Shown in pieces: positions 13,244 to 24,915 of a stretch of 64,000 bases of DNA. The position numbers and the translations under genes are program-made. Positions within the stretch are counted from its first letter, which is position 1. Every line of letters begins with the position of its first letter. The stretch covers positions 2,904,883 through 2,968,882 of the forward strand of contig VZSR01000055.1 of NCBI GenBank assembly GCA_013398615.1, given 5' to 3'. Origin of the DNA: Brachypodius melanocephalos (taxonomy: Eukaryota; Chordata; Aves; Passeriformes; Pycnonotidae). Below the pieces are notes generated by a model. The model was not told the DNA's origin, did not search any database, and saw nothing but the letters and a program-made list of their open reading frames with translations.

Positions 13244-13621
13244 CCACGAGGTTCATCTTGGCGCTGTAGCTGCCGAAGTACCTCTCGTCGGTGTTGGGCG
13301 TGTGGCACTCGTACTGGCCGGCGTCGCGCTCCTGCAGCTCGGTGATGTGCAGCAGCACGGCGTCCCCCTGCAGCCGCTCCACGAAGATGCCGCGGCCGCG
13401 CACGCGCTGGGTGTAGATGGCGTAGGGGAACGAGGGGTCCACGGTGCTGACGATCTGCACCTCCCGCTCAGGGGCCGAGGGCAGGTAGATGGACCACTGG
13501 AAGTTCTGCTCCGCCGGGCCCTGGTAGCCGCTCACCTTGCACCACAGGGTGACGTGGGAGCCCTCCGTGCGGTACAGGGGACCCTCCTGCACCGTCACTT
13601 GCCGCTGGGCCAAGGCCATGC
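13244..13621 (-). CDS. IGSF3: IGSF3 exon: first Ig V-set domain
   Basis: This internal coding exon of the EWI-family membrane protein IGSF3 (multiple V-type Ig domains, one transmembrane segment, role in cell-cell contact and tetraspanin-associated complexes) encodes precursor residues 16-140. It begins with the end of the signal peptide (MALA), then mature QRQVTVQEGPLYRTEG. V-set hallmarks are Cys42 (strand B, LWCKVSG), Trp57 (strand C, FQWSIYLPS) and DAGQYEC with Cys120 (strand F), followed by HTPNTDERYFGSYSAK, a very characteristic IGSF3 segment. The acceptor is a pyrimidine tract ending CCCACAG just before 13621 and the donor is GTAAGC at 13243-13238. Both junctions are phase 1, so the 378-base exon is frame-neutral. 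No Asn-X-Ser/Thr sequon is present. The exon is far more GC- and CpG-rich than its flanks. The paralogues PTGFRN, CD101 and IGSF8 are less likely, because the recalled IGSF3 sequence matches almost residue for residue. Confidence 0.95.
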
Positions 13622-16600
13622 CTGTGGGAGGGAGGAGAGGAGGAGCCCAGCGTTACTGACCAGCAGGCAATCCCCACACCTACACCCAGATATAGCCTCA
13701 CCCTTCCATGGCCATGCTGAACAAAGCAAGCCCTTACACCCCACTTTACAGCTGGCACATCACCCCCATGAGTCACATTGCAGAATTCTTGCTGACTCAA
13801 TGGAAGTGTTTTAAAAAACACCCCATGAAAGAGGCAGCTTTGATGTAACATAAACCCCTTGTCTGGAAGTAGTAAGAACCAAGGCACGAAAGGGCAATGC
13901 ACCACACAGCCATAACAAATCAGAAACTCCAGGTGACAGGTCTTTGTTTTCAGTACTTTTACTTTCCGACTCTCATCACCCCATGGAGAGAGGCCCAAGT
14001 GCAAGCCAGGGGGCTACACTTCCTCTCCTTTGGTTGCTGGGCCACCCAACTCCAACGCCTCAGGTTCTCGTCCTTCATCAGCAAGCCTGCCAGAGGCTTC
14101 AGCTGGTACAAAATCCCATTCTTTTTCCCCAAACCCAGCACACCTTCTCCATTCTCTCTTATGCTTGTAAAGGCACACAGAGAGGTATCAGGTTCCTGGC
14201 ACTGCCTTCCCGAGTCTGTTTGAAAGGTGTGCATTTAGCACATAACAAAACCAGTCAAAGTTAATGGAGGCAGTGGGCACATTACACCAAAGCCCAGTGG
14301 CCCTGGCTGCTGATGTCAGGGCACAGTGCTGTGTGCTGTACACAAGCAAACGAGTGCAGCACAAAACAAAGACAGCCCCGCAGCACGGTGACTATGACCC
14401 ACTGTATTTTTACACAGATTATGGATGGCTGGCCCTTGGGCTCATGGCACATTACCAGCACAGCCCTCCAGGGGCCAGATAAATTACAGCAATCTATCTT
14501 GTTTGTTGCTACATCAAAGGCTCGAGGTCTGGAGACCACGGTGGGTGTTCATCGGTTATTGAGTTACCAGCAGCACGCACACATGGCAAGGCCAATCACT
14601 CTGGCTTCTGTGGCTGCTTGCTTGCCATCATAAAACAGCAATAAGCCGATTTAAAGCAGGTCCTGCATAATCACATTTGCAAATTTCATCCTCTCTGTGC
14701 GTGTGGGTGTTGGGGGTTCCCCCGCCTTTCTAATTTTCAATAACAATGCTCAAGTCCAGAGAAGAATTTAAGCTTTCAAAACCTGGCGTCTTGCAGGTTA
14801 AGACACAGCCTTGAATCTGGGGTTTATTGATTCAATCCTGCCCTCTGAACATCAATGTCCAGAAACAAAGTTTTTCTCTACAGCCAGCCTGGACTGGAGC
14901 CAGGAGAGATGGTTCTTAGCAGCTTAAAACAAATTGTGAAAAATGGGTTCAGCACATCCATCAGGGCATGCAGCTGAACAGATGGAGTGCAATTCAAACT
15001 ATTAACTTGGGCTCAGCTTGCTGCTGCTCCAAATTATGTTTCTTTTTACTCTTTATGAAATAATGTGATTTAAGGAGAGGACGGGGAAAGCTAGCACATT
15101 TGAAACAAACAGGGAAAAGAACAACAGAGGCAAACACTCCCCCACTGTTTGCTGTACCAATCTCTTCATCCTGGGGAAAGATCCTGCTAGAGACAACTAA
15201 CACATCTAAGGTGCAGGCAGCCTCTTCTCTCACCCCACAAAGGCCAAGGGACAAAGGCAATACTCCAGCCTTTGAAGTGAACTGTTTTTGAAGCAGCAGG
15301 AAGGACAAGATCTTTATTGCACACTTAAAGACAGCTCATAATCCAATTTCTGTATGCACATGTAGCCTTGCTATAGCACACACATATTCCACCTGCAATG
15401 ACAATTCAAACTGCACCACAAGGCAAACATGCAGTGGTAGGAATTAAAAGTTCCACACACAACAGAAAATCAATCAGGTATTTCTCAGCCAAGTGCACAA
15501 CTTTGCTTATCAGGCTTTTAACACGGTGCTGAATTTTTTTTCATAGGAGTTTTCCAGCTATCTAGTTAAAAAACAGCATTTTATCAGAGACAAAATGGGT
15601 ATCAGACTTTCCAAAGCTCACTGGAAGACCACAACCCCAGGGACCCACAGCACAGATTTTTGGTAGATGTCAAATCTCACCACCCTCATGGCCAGCACTA
15701 ATGAGGGTTTCCTTCTTCCCTTGCCACTTTTTTTTAGGACCCTCACTGTAACTCTACCTGGAGTCCTCCTCCAAGTTCTGAAGAGACCCAATTTCTACGT
15801 TTTTCCTCCTCTATATCCCCTTGCACTGGATTGCTGCACCTTCCTAAAGCAGCCAAAAGTGAGAGAGTTAAGAGCCAAAGAGCTCCTTGCTTCCTGTTGT
15901 GGCTCCAGGAGCCTAAGAATCTGAGGGACAGAAGAAGACAGCGCAGAAAAACGTCCTGCCCAGCTCCAGTACAGATAGAAGACAAAACAGTCAGGCTTTT
16001 GCTACAACTTGTAGCAGGTTTGCTGTCCCAGAGGTGAGACACAAAGGCTCAGGAGTTGGATGAACAGGCTGGATCTCCAGAGGAGCAGGGAGCAGCACAT
16101 CCTCAGTGTTGTTCCCATGCCTGGCTGCAAACTCCTGCTCCAACACAGGTGGGCACAAATGCTTTTCAACACTTCAAAAAAATCCCAAAAAGCGCAAGCA
16201 GAAATACTTCTCTAAAACTGTTTTAATCAAGAAAGGAAAGAAGAAAAACAATCAGCCTGAGGCAGACATCCAGCAGTACATGTTGTGCTCAAACAGTTAC
16301 CTTTTGCATGATGTCTGGCATTTTGCAAGCTCTGGGAATTGCTATATCCACAACACACAGTATTAAGAAGAGAACTGCATTTCTTCGTGAGCAAGTGCCC
16401 TGATTAACAAAAATAACGTGTCTGAGATCCCATTAAAACTCTTATCATTCCCTCTTGAAGTGAGAGAAGAGCTCACTACAGGAGGAGCTGTGTGCTCCAC
16501 ACCTTCCCTAGGACACCCAGGAGACAGTGATGGTGGCATTTGGCTGGTACTGTGTTGGCACAGCTGGCTTTTAATTGCAAACCCAATATAATTTACTGAC

Positions 16601-17310
16601 AATGCAAGGGCTGATAGGGAGGAGGTAGCGAGCCAAGTGCTACTTTAAAATTAATAAGAAATTATAGGTTTGTGCATCTGTTTTTTTCCAAAAGACAGCA
16701 AATCCCATGCCATAAGGAGGAAGCCATTCCCTGATCCTTATCCCCTACGGATCAGGGATATTGTTGCCAGCCTTTTGAGCTAGGAGCAAGCCAAACAACA
16801 GCCAGGCAGCTCTCGGCTTACCCATCTCCCAGTCCTTGGAGGTGCATGGGGGATAAAAGCACTGGCAAGAGGGGACAGTACAGCCAGGTGATCAAACTGA
16901 AGCAGCAAGGGACAGTGCAGGACTCAGGAACCTCAGATGTCCAGTCCCTGCACCTGCCTTATGCCAGCTCACCCAGCAGGGTCACTGCCAAATGCCACGG
17001 GAAACAGCTCTGAAAACCACAGGAAAGGCAAGAGAAAAATGCTACCTCAGAGTCACACAGTCATTCAAGTCTCCCTTGTCACATCACAGCCAGGATCTCA
17101 ATGCCTCTCCAAGAAAGAAAGGAGCAAGAAAGGAGCATCGAGCATCCCTGCCAGCCAGGCACCTCCCCCAGCAGGGCTGCAGCTCAGCTTTAGAGTACAC
17201 TGTGTCTTTGCAAAATCTGTACCCTCACAGCAACCTCAGATGATTTTGGCAAGATCTGACCTTTCCACAGAGACACACGCAGAGCTCAGATTTTCCACAC
17301 ACAACTGGTC

Positions 17311-17378
17311 ATTTCAGGTGCCTGATTTGAAGTACTTTTGAAGTCATTTTGAAGTACTGCAAATCAGACACCTGAAAT
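17311..17378. repeat. Inverted repeat: 25-bp arms, 18-bp loop
   Basis: The left arm (17311-17335, beginning ATTTCAGGTGCC and ending GAAGTAC) pairs with the right arm (17354-17378, beginning GTACTGC and ending CACCTGAAAT) at 23 of 25 positions. The mismatches are at arm positions 11 and 20. The 18-base loop, together with the inner arm ends, shows a GAAGT-TTTT-GAAGT-TTTT-GAAGT repetition. The overall size of 68 bases is similar to a pre-miRNA hairpin, but no known miRNA seed is recognised. It could equally be a palindromic transposon remnant or a slippage product. Confidence 0.85.
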
Positions 17379-19995
17379 TACTTGAAGATGCCCCATTTCA
17401 GGAAGTGCCAAACATTCACCCTCTGGGAAGGAGGTGGACTTTCAGGACCCTTTCAGAAGAACAGGCACACAAAATTTTACCTGAGAACATTGACTCAAGG
17501 CTTATTGCAAGGAACAGGTGGGTGTAATAGAAGGATGCCTGAGCACACAGAAACTCTGCCACAGCATTGACAGATCAAAAGAATAAATAAAACCTCATGA
17601 CAGAATGATGAAGAGCCTCTTGCAGAAATATTCTCCCCATCTCAGACCATATGGGTTATGTCTGCACCACATCCAAAAGCAGCAGCAGTTGCACCAAGTT
17701 ACCTTAGAATAATCACTGCCAGTAGTCATTTAATCTGAAGAAGAAATTTGAGCTCTTTTCAGTATTATCCTGGGTCTCTAATCACTAGACAGCAACTAAA
17801 AAAGCCTTGATATAGATACCTTCTTGGTACAAGTATCTTCTATAAGCACCAGGGCTAACAGTGCTGGACACCAGATGGATTACATAGTTTGAGGGGATAT
17901 TTCTACCCCTGCAGCTTTACAGCATTTTTCCTTCACTGAGAAGCTCTGAAGTACTATTTATCAATAACTGACAATACAAATCCTAAATTTCCTTCAAAAA
18001 TGACTTTGTGCCTTTGACTACAGTTATTAGACAGGAAACATTTCCAAGGAGATCCCTTTCCCTTTCATAAAATACACAGCACACATCTGGGTTTTGCTGT
18101 TGTCACTATTGTTTGTTCAACTTACAGGCACTCCTGAGAAAATGTCAAGAGAAGAGCAACAATGATGATAAACACTAGGGAACGGCTTCTCTGTCAGAAA
18201 TAATGGTGTCTGGAGGGAAAAGAAGGTGACTTGAAGGGGATCTGGTAAAGGTTTTTTCACAAATATATATACACCATGGCAAGGATGGTGAAGAATTTGA
18301 CCCTTTACCATCTCCTCTAGTTTAAAATGCAAGGGTCATCAACCGAAACTGGTCAGATCCAGATTTTTATCAAGTGAGGCAGGTTTTACAGCTGCACACA
18401 GCAGACCTGTGGATGCCCTTGCAAAGGATATTGTGGGTATGGAAAAAGTTTACATGGGTCAAAATATGAGTAGGAGAAGCATGTGAAAGAGGGATACGAA
18501 ACAGGTAAACCACATCAGGTTAACACGGCTCCCAAAATAAGCTACAAATGCACAGCTACCTATTATGGGAACTGAAAAAGCAGAGGACTCCCACAGCGTT
18601 GCAATAAGCTTACATAGATGGAGGTTTGAAACAGAGTTGAATTTTAGGCCTTCAAATATTTGAAGCACAGAAAGTTTCCAAGCTGCAAAAAATATAGAAC
18701 AAGCAACTATTGTATGCTGTAAGGTGTACATGTAATGTTTAGTGATTGGCTTAAATAGACACTTGTAAGCTTTCAGCATTAGCCTATTGGCTAAAAAACT
18801 TTTACAAGGCCTTGTAACAAAGAGAACTTTGGCTTTTGTTGTTATGGTGTGAGTTTTACCATCTTTTATGTCTCCAACTTCACTGAGACTGATAATGAAA
18901 TAAAAACCTCATCGAATGCCTCTCGGTCACCCCATCCCATTATTGGTGATTAGATCTAACACTTGCTTACAGCTTTTTGAGGCATGATGCTGAGCAAGGT
19001 GCAGGATTTACTCTGAACTGGTACAGCTGTCCTCGTGCCCCTTCACAGCCCACGTCATTTCAGACTGTACTCTTGAACAACATGGGTCACATCTGGTCTA
19101 CAGATTACGCCTTGGTTATACTACAAAAGAAGCTAAAAAAGGTGCCATTTCAGCTTCTTCTCTAAGAGCATTACTATTTCTGCCCTGAACAACCAAATTG
19201 GTTCCCTCAAAACATCCTTAGAACTGACATGAGGGCTTGTGCCTCTACGCAGAGAAGGGAAGAGGAGTGTGCATAAATCCTACTTGGCTATGACAAATTA
19301 ACATCTGCGGCAGACCACAGGACCTGGCAGAAAGTCCCCAGTAATGAAGACACTTCAGACATAAGTGCTAAAGGGCAGTTATGCTAAAGCTTCCAATTCT
19401 GAGCTTGAGAGCTGCTCTGGGCAAGCTCATCCCAAGAGCAGGTGCAAGTGCACCACAGGCTGCGGCCACTGCTGCCCTCCTGCAGGTCTGAGGGGCAGGG
19501 GGCTTGCAGGAGCCCAGGCTGACCACCCGGCCAGCCACTGCGCTCCAGTGCATGGCACGGTGCAGCCCAAGCTGAGGAAAGTGCCAGCACACTTCCTTCC
19601 TCCTGCTGCTCCCCGTGTCCTGCTGCCCAGGAGCTGCAGGCTGTGCCATCGCCCCTCCTCAGTGCTCTGACTGCCCTGCCCCAAAGCAGAAGCACAGAGC
19701 CAGTGCTTCCAGTGAATTACTCAGGGACAGTCAGCATCCTGCGATCTGATATTCCCTCTTAAATCAGATTAATTTTTCAGTCTCACTTATGCACAAGGCT
19801 TTCCTTCCTCTCTCCCTTCTGTCACCCACAGAGGATGTAGACACCTCTTGCCAAACCCAGCCCATTACTTAGTCTCTGCTTTTTCTCTGGACTCCACAGT
19901 AGGGCTGACATCCACAAAACATAATTTCATTTCAAGAAGGTTCTTACAAGCTCACTATTGTCCAGACACTGAGAACACCTCCCCAAGCAACCATC

Positions 19996-20012
19996 TTTTT
20001 TTTTTTTTTTTT
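19996..20012. repeat. Poly(T) tract, 17 bases
   Basis: Uninterrupted run of 17 T within the intron. Simple homopolymer. Confidence 0.9.
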
Positions 20013-21259
20013 GCCATAGGCTGAAGACTAATAAAATCTCTGAGAGAGACTCTGCCCCACCAGGCAACACCAAAGCAGAGACAATCTTTTAGCAACACAC
20101 ACCTGCTATTCTGTGAAGTCTCCTGTTAAGGCACACAACCAAAAATTAGGTTTGAACTTAATTTTTGCATAAATGAGGCACAGCAGGAACAATCTCCATA
20201 CACTGCAACCTGCTGCCAGATGGAAAAAAACAATGCTATCAGAAGAAAACATGTGGTAAGCCCCCACCATTCCCCTAATACGGTAAAGCCTCACTCTGGG
20301 AAAATACAATGCTTTCTTGGGGTATTTTTTTCTCATGCCAAGAGAGCTCAGTGTACTGAAAGGCTGGCTGGAGCCACCTGCAGAACAACTCTGTCCCTGT
20401 ACTCCACCCTTTTGCTTTAATGTTTAAATGGTGCAACCAAAAGGATGCCTGATCCCCTATCCTCCTCCACTCCTGCCACCATCCCACCACTCCCAGCACA
20501 TGGATCATCCTTCCTGAACCAACTCATAAAGCTACTCATTCCTCATTCAAATTCTCCCCACTGCTGAGCCAACTAAGGATGGCTAAGTGGCGAGGTCAGC
20601 CAGGAGCAATTTATACAATAATTGGTATGGAAATACCAGAATCAGTGGGGACATATCAAAGCCTGGGTAAACTAGACGGGAGCCGCCAGTGAAGCTTTTT
20701 GTTCTTCCAGCACCACTGCCTTCCCTCGTCTCTGCTCGCCGCTCCGTCTCACAGCCGCTCACTGCCACAGCAGATGTTTACCGTCTTTTAAAGAAAAATG
20801 TTTTCAATAAATATGAAAGAGGTGACATTTCTTTTAATCACCACAGATTGTTGTGGTCTGTGACTAGCTTCCCAAGTTCTGACGGCGAAAGAGGTCTTGT
20901 ACCTCTGCTATAATTATGCATCCAGTCAGACATCCAACCCCCTTGCCAAGATCAGAGCCATTTTACATCCTCTGCTCCTTCTCAGATCTGGCCCTTATAT
21001 TGACAGAAGATTTCCTTATTTTCCCCAGTATGGCATTGGTATTCTGCAGATGCACACTGTGAAATGTGATCTGCCCTTGTGATTTCTTCCCCCCCCCTTT
21101 TTTAAGCAAACTACATCCTATATGGATGTCACATTCCTCTAACTGCTCCTTCCCTGTTCTACAATTAGGCATGTTAAAATATGCTAGTTTTAACACCACC
21201 TTAGAACAGCATATTCTTGAGCCACAGATCAAGGTTGTTGTATTACTGCAACCTTTAAA

Positions 21260-21339
21260 CTTCTAAAAACGGGGAAAGGATGAAATAATAATTTGTTATC
21301 TTCTAAAAATGGTAGAAGGATGAAATAATAATTCATTCT
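21260..21339. repeat. Tandem duplication, 40-bp unit x2
   Basis: Two adjacent 40-base units (21260-21299 and 21300-21339) start CTTCTAAAAA and share GGATGAAATAATAATT. They differ at a handful of positions, so the duplication is moderately old. No coding potential. Confidence 0.9.
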
Positions 21340-24300
21340 CTATGCTGAACACTGCAAAGACAAGAAACAACAGGCTTGGATTTGAAAAGCAAGGATTCAG
21401 ACCGGTCATGGGAGCTAGCTAAATGCTCCATTTCCCAGAAGCTAGGAAAGTGATGCACCAGAGAGACTGCTCTGAGAGACTGAGGCATCTCACACTACAA
21501 CTTCCTCTAACAGACACTTTCTTTCTTCGAGGATACCATAAGGCAGAGATGAACGTGCCCCATGGGATGCATGACACAAGATCTCCCTGCTCTTACAGTT
21601 CTATCATTCTCCATCATCCCATCAGAAAGTGTATTTAAAGTTACTTTGCTGCACAGAAGCCTGGAACTACTCTTTAATCTAGTATGGCTTTACTTTGAAA
21701 AGTCAAAGTACCCAGCATCCAGAAGCCAGCCAGACACGCCTGTGGTCAGAAAAAAGAGCAATACCCATAATAACCAAAGGAAAGAGGATGACTGGGCAGT
21801 CCTTCTGCACACAGATCCCTGAGCTCTGGAGCTGGTGGTGCTCAGCGTCCTTACTTCACAAGGGCTTTGAAGCACTTGGTGGCACAAGATGTACCTGAAT
21901 GTAAAAGGTAAGAGCACATGCTGGTGCACGAGGGACAGACTGAGCTGGCTGCCCTGCTGGTTCAGATTTATAATGGTAAATGACTGTTGGGAACCCAAAT
22001 ATCTTTGTGCTTATTGAACTTTTATTATTTTCCTGCAAAGATGCTGAGAAAAAAGAATTCCTTATAACCTGCAATCCTTGTATTCACCAAAGTTTTGAGT
22101 AACCCCACAGAATGCCAGCTCTTTTCTCTACCTAAGGCAGAGCTTGTCCTGTGAACCATTTAATCAATTATTTCTCTTCCTCCAAGGTCAGCACATGACC
22201 TTTGCAGCCCTTTTCCATCTCCCAGATCAGCATGTTCTCCACATACAGTACAGTGCCGTCCTTACCCTTATCATTATGGGAAGAACATGCTAGCAGAAGC
22301 TCCCTGGCAGATTATGTTTATATTGGGAGTATGCAGGCAGGAAGTGTTGGACTGCCCACACAGTGCTGCTAACTTGCACTGCTCCTCGTGCCTTATCCTC
22401 AGGAGTTTCTTCTTCCTCACAGCCCACTGAATACATGCCCTAGTGCCTTGGATCACTGCTGCTGGTTCCAGGTCTGGTTAAGCACTGCAATACAAAGCAG
22501 CATTTACAGCGGCCTGCTGGAATGCCCAAGGCAATGCCTGCTTTTATATTTTCCAATGAAAAGCAGCAATGGCTTCATTAGTACATCCCCAGCCTGAGTT
22601 TTGAAACTGTCACCACATGTACTCCCTGTAAGATTTAGTGCAGACCTGCACAAAAAGTGAAGTCTCCTAAGATCCCTATGTGTGCTTTTTCTTCTGTTCT
22701 TGTAGCTCTTAAAATACATGTAAGGACACACCTTTTACCCTGGTGTCTCTAGTGCTGCTCCCAGACCTCTAAAACATTCAGCACTGCCATTTTAGTACCA
22801 AAGCTATGAAGCACCAACACTATGAAGCATTTTGGACTGCTGAACTCTTGGCTGGTATGTGCTCCCAGCCTATCAAGAGGAGGGGATGAAATGAAATTGT
22901 TTTGAGCATCAAAGCTAGGCAGGAAATTTCTGACATAGTTCATTATGCCCTCCAGCCCCTGTATTTCTTTTTATTATCCTTCTTTAGTCTTCAAGTCCTA
23001 CATGTTCAACGTCCAGGGTCACTCAAAGAATTGTCAAACATTATTCCCTGCGCTATCACTCACTCCCAGACAATAAGAAACTTCATTTTGTTTCACAGTC
23101 AATAACGTTTTACTGTCATTTCTTTTTTCGTTTTCCTGCATGCTCTGCAATCCCTTCTAATATTAAAAAACAGAATGTCCCTATTATTGCTGTAATTCAG
23201 CTTATAACATCCCAGATGCTTAAACACTCTCCCAGGAGAAAAGAGTGTAGAGTCCCAAATCTCACCTTCACATTATCCTTGCCAAAAGGAAACAGCATTT
23301 ACTACCCAGGCTTTCATTAAAGGAATTCCCTCTCTTTCATGAGATCTCTTAAAATACTTCTGATGCATGGAGAGTCTAGTCTCTTACCTTCCCTCAAATT
23401 TGTTTTTCTTAAAGAAAAACAAAGCTTCTTGTTCTCTGTATTTAAAACATAGGGAGGAAGGACAGACATACAAGGAGGATGCCTCCCTCCCTCTTCAAAT
23501 AGAAACACCAGTGTTTTGGCCCATCTTTCCATAATCCTTGAAGTTGCTTATTTGGTTTCCTTCCCCTTGCTCCAAGTGACTGCAGATTTTCCCTTACTTT
23601 GGTAAGGATGACATTTAAGAGTTCAGCACCCTTATTTTTCTCTATAACCTTTACTTGTATCTTTGTTCTTCCAGGCTAGGCTAGAGCATCTCCTTTTCAG
23701 CCTCTAAATTGGAAGCCTCAGGCAGCCATTTATTAATTGCTTAACCCCGAATTGATTACCTTCTAGAGAGAGAAACTTAACAACAATTTGTTAAATATTG
23801 ACAGGCTGGAAGAGCTGATGACAAACTGCCCTGCTGCACATTCCTTCCCACCTCCTTTGGAGCACACAGCTCTGTAGAAATAACACTACAAAAAAGTTCT
23901 AAAATGTCATATCTAGAAAAGAATGCAGCCAAGGCAATCTCTCCCTCTTCCCTCTGGCATGCTAAAGAAACATTTGTGCCCCTCAGCCATGACCATCAGC
24001 AGGAGAGAACATCCAATTTGCAAGCAAAGCTGCCATCTTGTACTTTTTCAGCAGAAAAAGCTTTCAGGAAAACAGCAAATTGACTTATCCTCAAAGTCAA
24101 CTGTACTGGCTAAAAGCATGCATTTCTCCAAGACAGTTTTCCCACCCCACCATAAAGGATCACAGGAATATGAAGTACAGCCATATAGCAGCAGTTAGCT
24201 TCCATTTTCTCCCCACAAATTCGTCTGGATTCTTCCCTGTTCACTAAGCAGCAGCAAGATGCTGCCTCTCAAAACTTCTGTGATTCAGTCAGACAGCATC

Positions 24301-24770
24301 CCTGAAAGACAGACAAAGATCCAGGGAGATTCTTCAGCTACCTGCTCCCTCTTATTGCTAATTAAGATGTTAGAACTCCTTGTCTGCATACACTATAATT
24401 TATTAGTTTGACATGCTACACAGACTATCAGCAGTTGTCACCAAACTACCAAGGCTCTCATTTCAAACAGGAGGACAGGAGCTTTCTGGCATTTGGAAAG
24501 GAAAACAGAACAAAACAAAACAAAACAAAAAAAAGGATGCAGAAGCATTTATGTTAGTATTTCTTCCAGGCTGAGGGGGAGAAAGGTACCATCATTTCTT
24601 CTAAGCACAGTACTACTATCAGTGAGCAAGAAGGACAATCATGCAATTCTCCTCCCTGAGGAGGAACAGGCCCATGCACCAGGGGGAACTGACCAGCTGG
24701 AAAGCACAGGAAAACAATTTCTATACTACACAAAGCAACAAAACCAACACACAACAGTGAAGGATAACTG

Positions 24771-24915
24771 CACACTGGCCCAGGCTGCTCCAAGAGACTG
24801 TGGAGTCTCCACCCTCGAGGTATTCAAAGTCATCTGGACACGATCCTGAGTAACCTGCAAGGGGCTTGGACTAGATGATCTCCAAAGGTCTCTTCCAACC
24901 TCAACTATTCTGTGA
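24771..24915 (+). mobile_element. CR1 LINE 3' end, 5'-truncated
   Basis: Typical CR1 3' UTR order is visible: CTGGCCCAGGCTGCTCCAAG, GTGGAGTCTCCACCCTCGAG, GAGTAACCTGC, TTGGACTAGATGATCTCC and TCTTCCAACCTCAACTATTC, ending in TGTGA as expected for the CR1 terminal octamer. Only about 145 bp remain, the usual severe 5' truncation. It is antisense to IGSF3. Confidence 0.93.
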
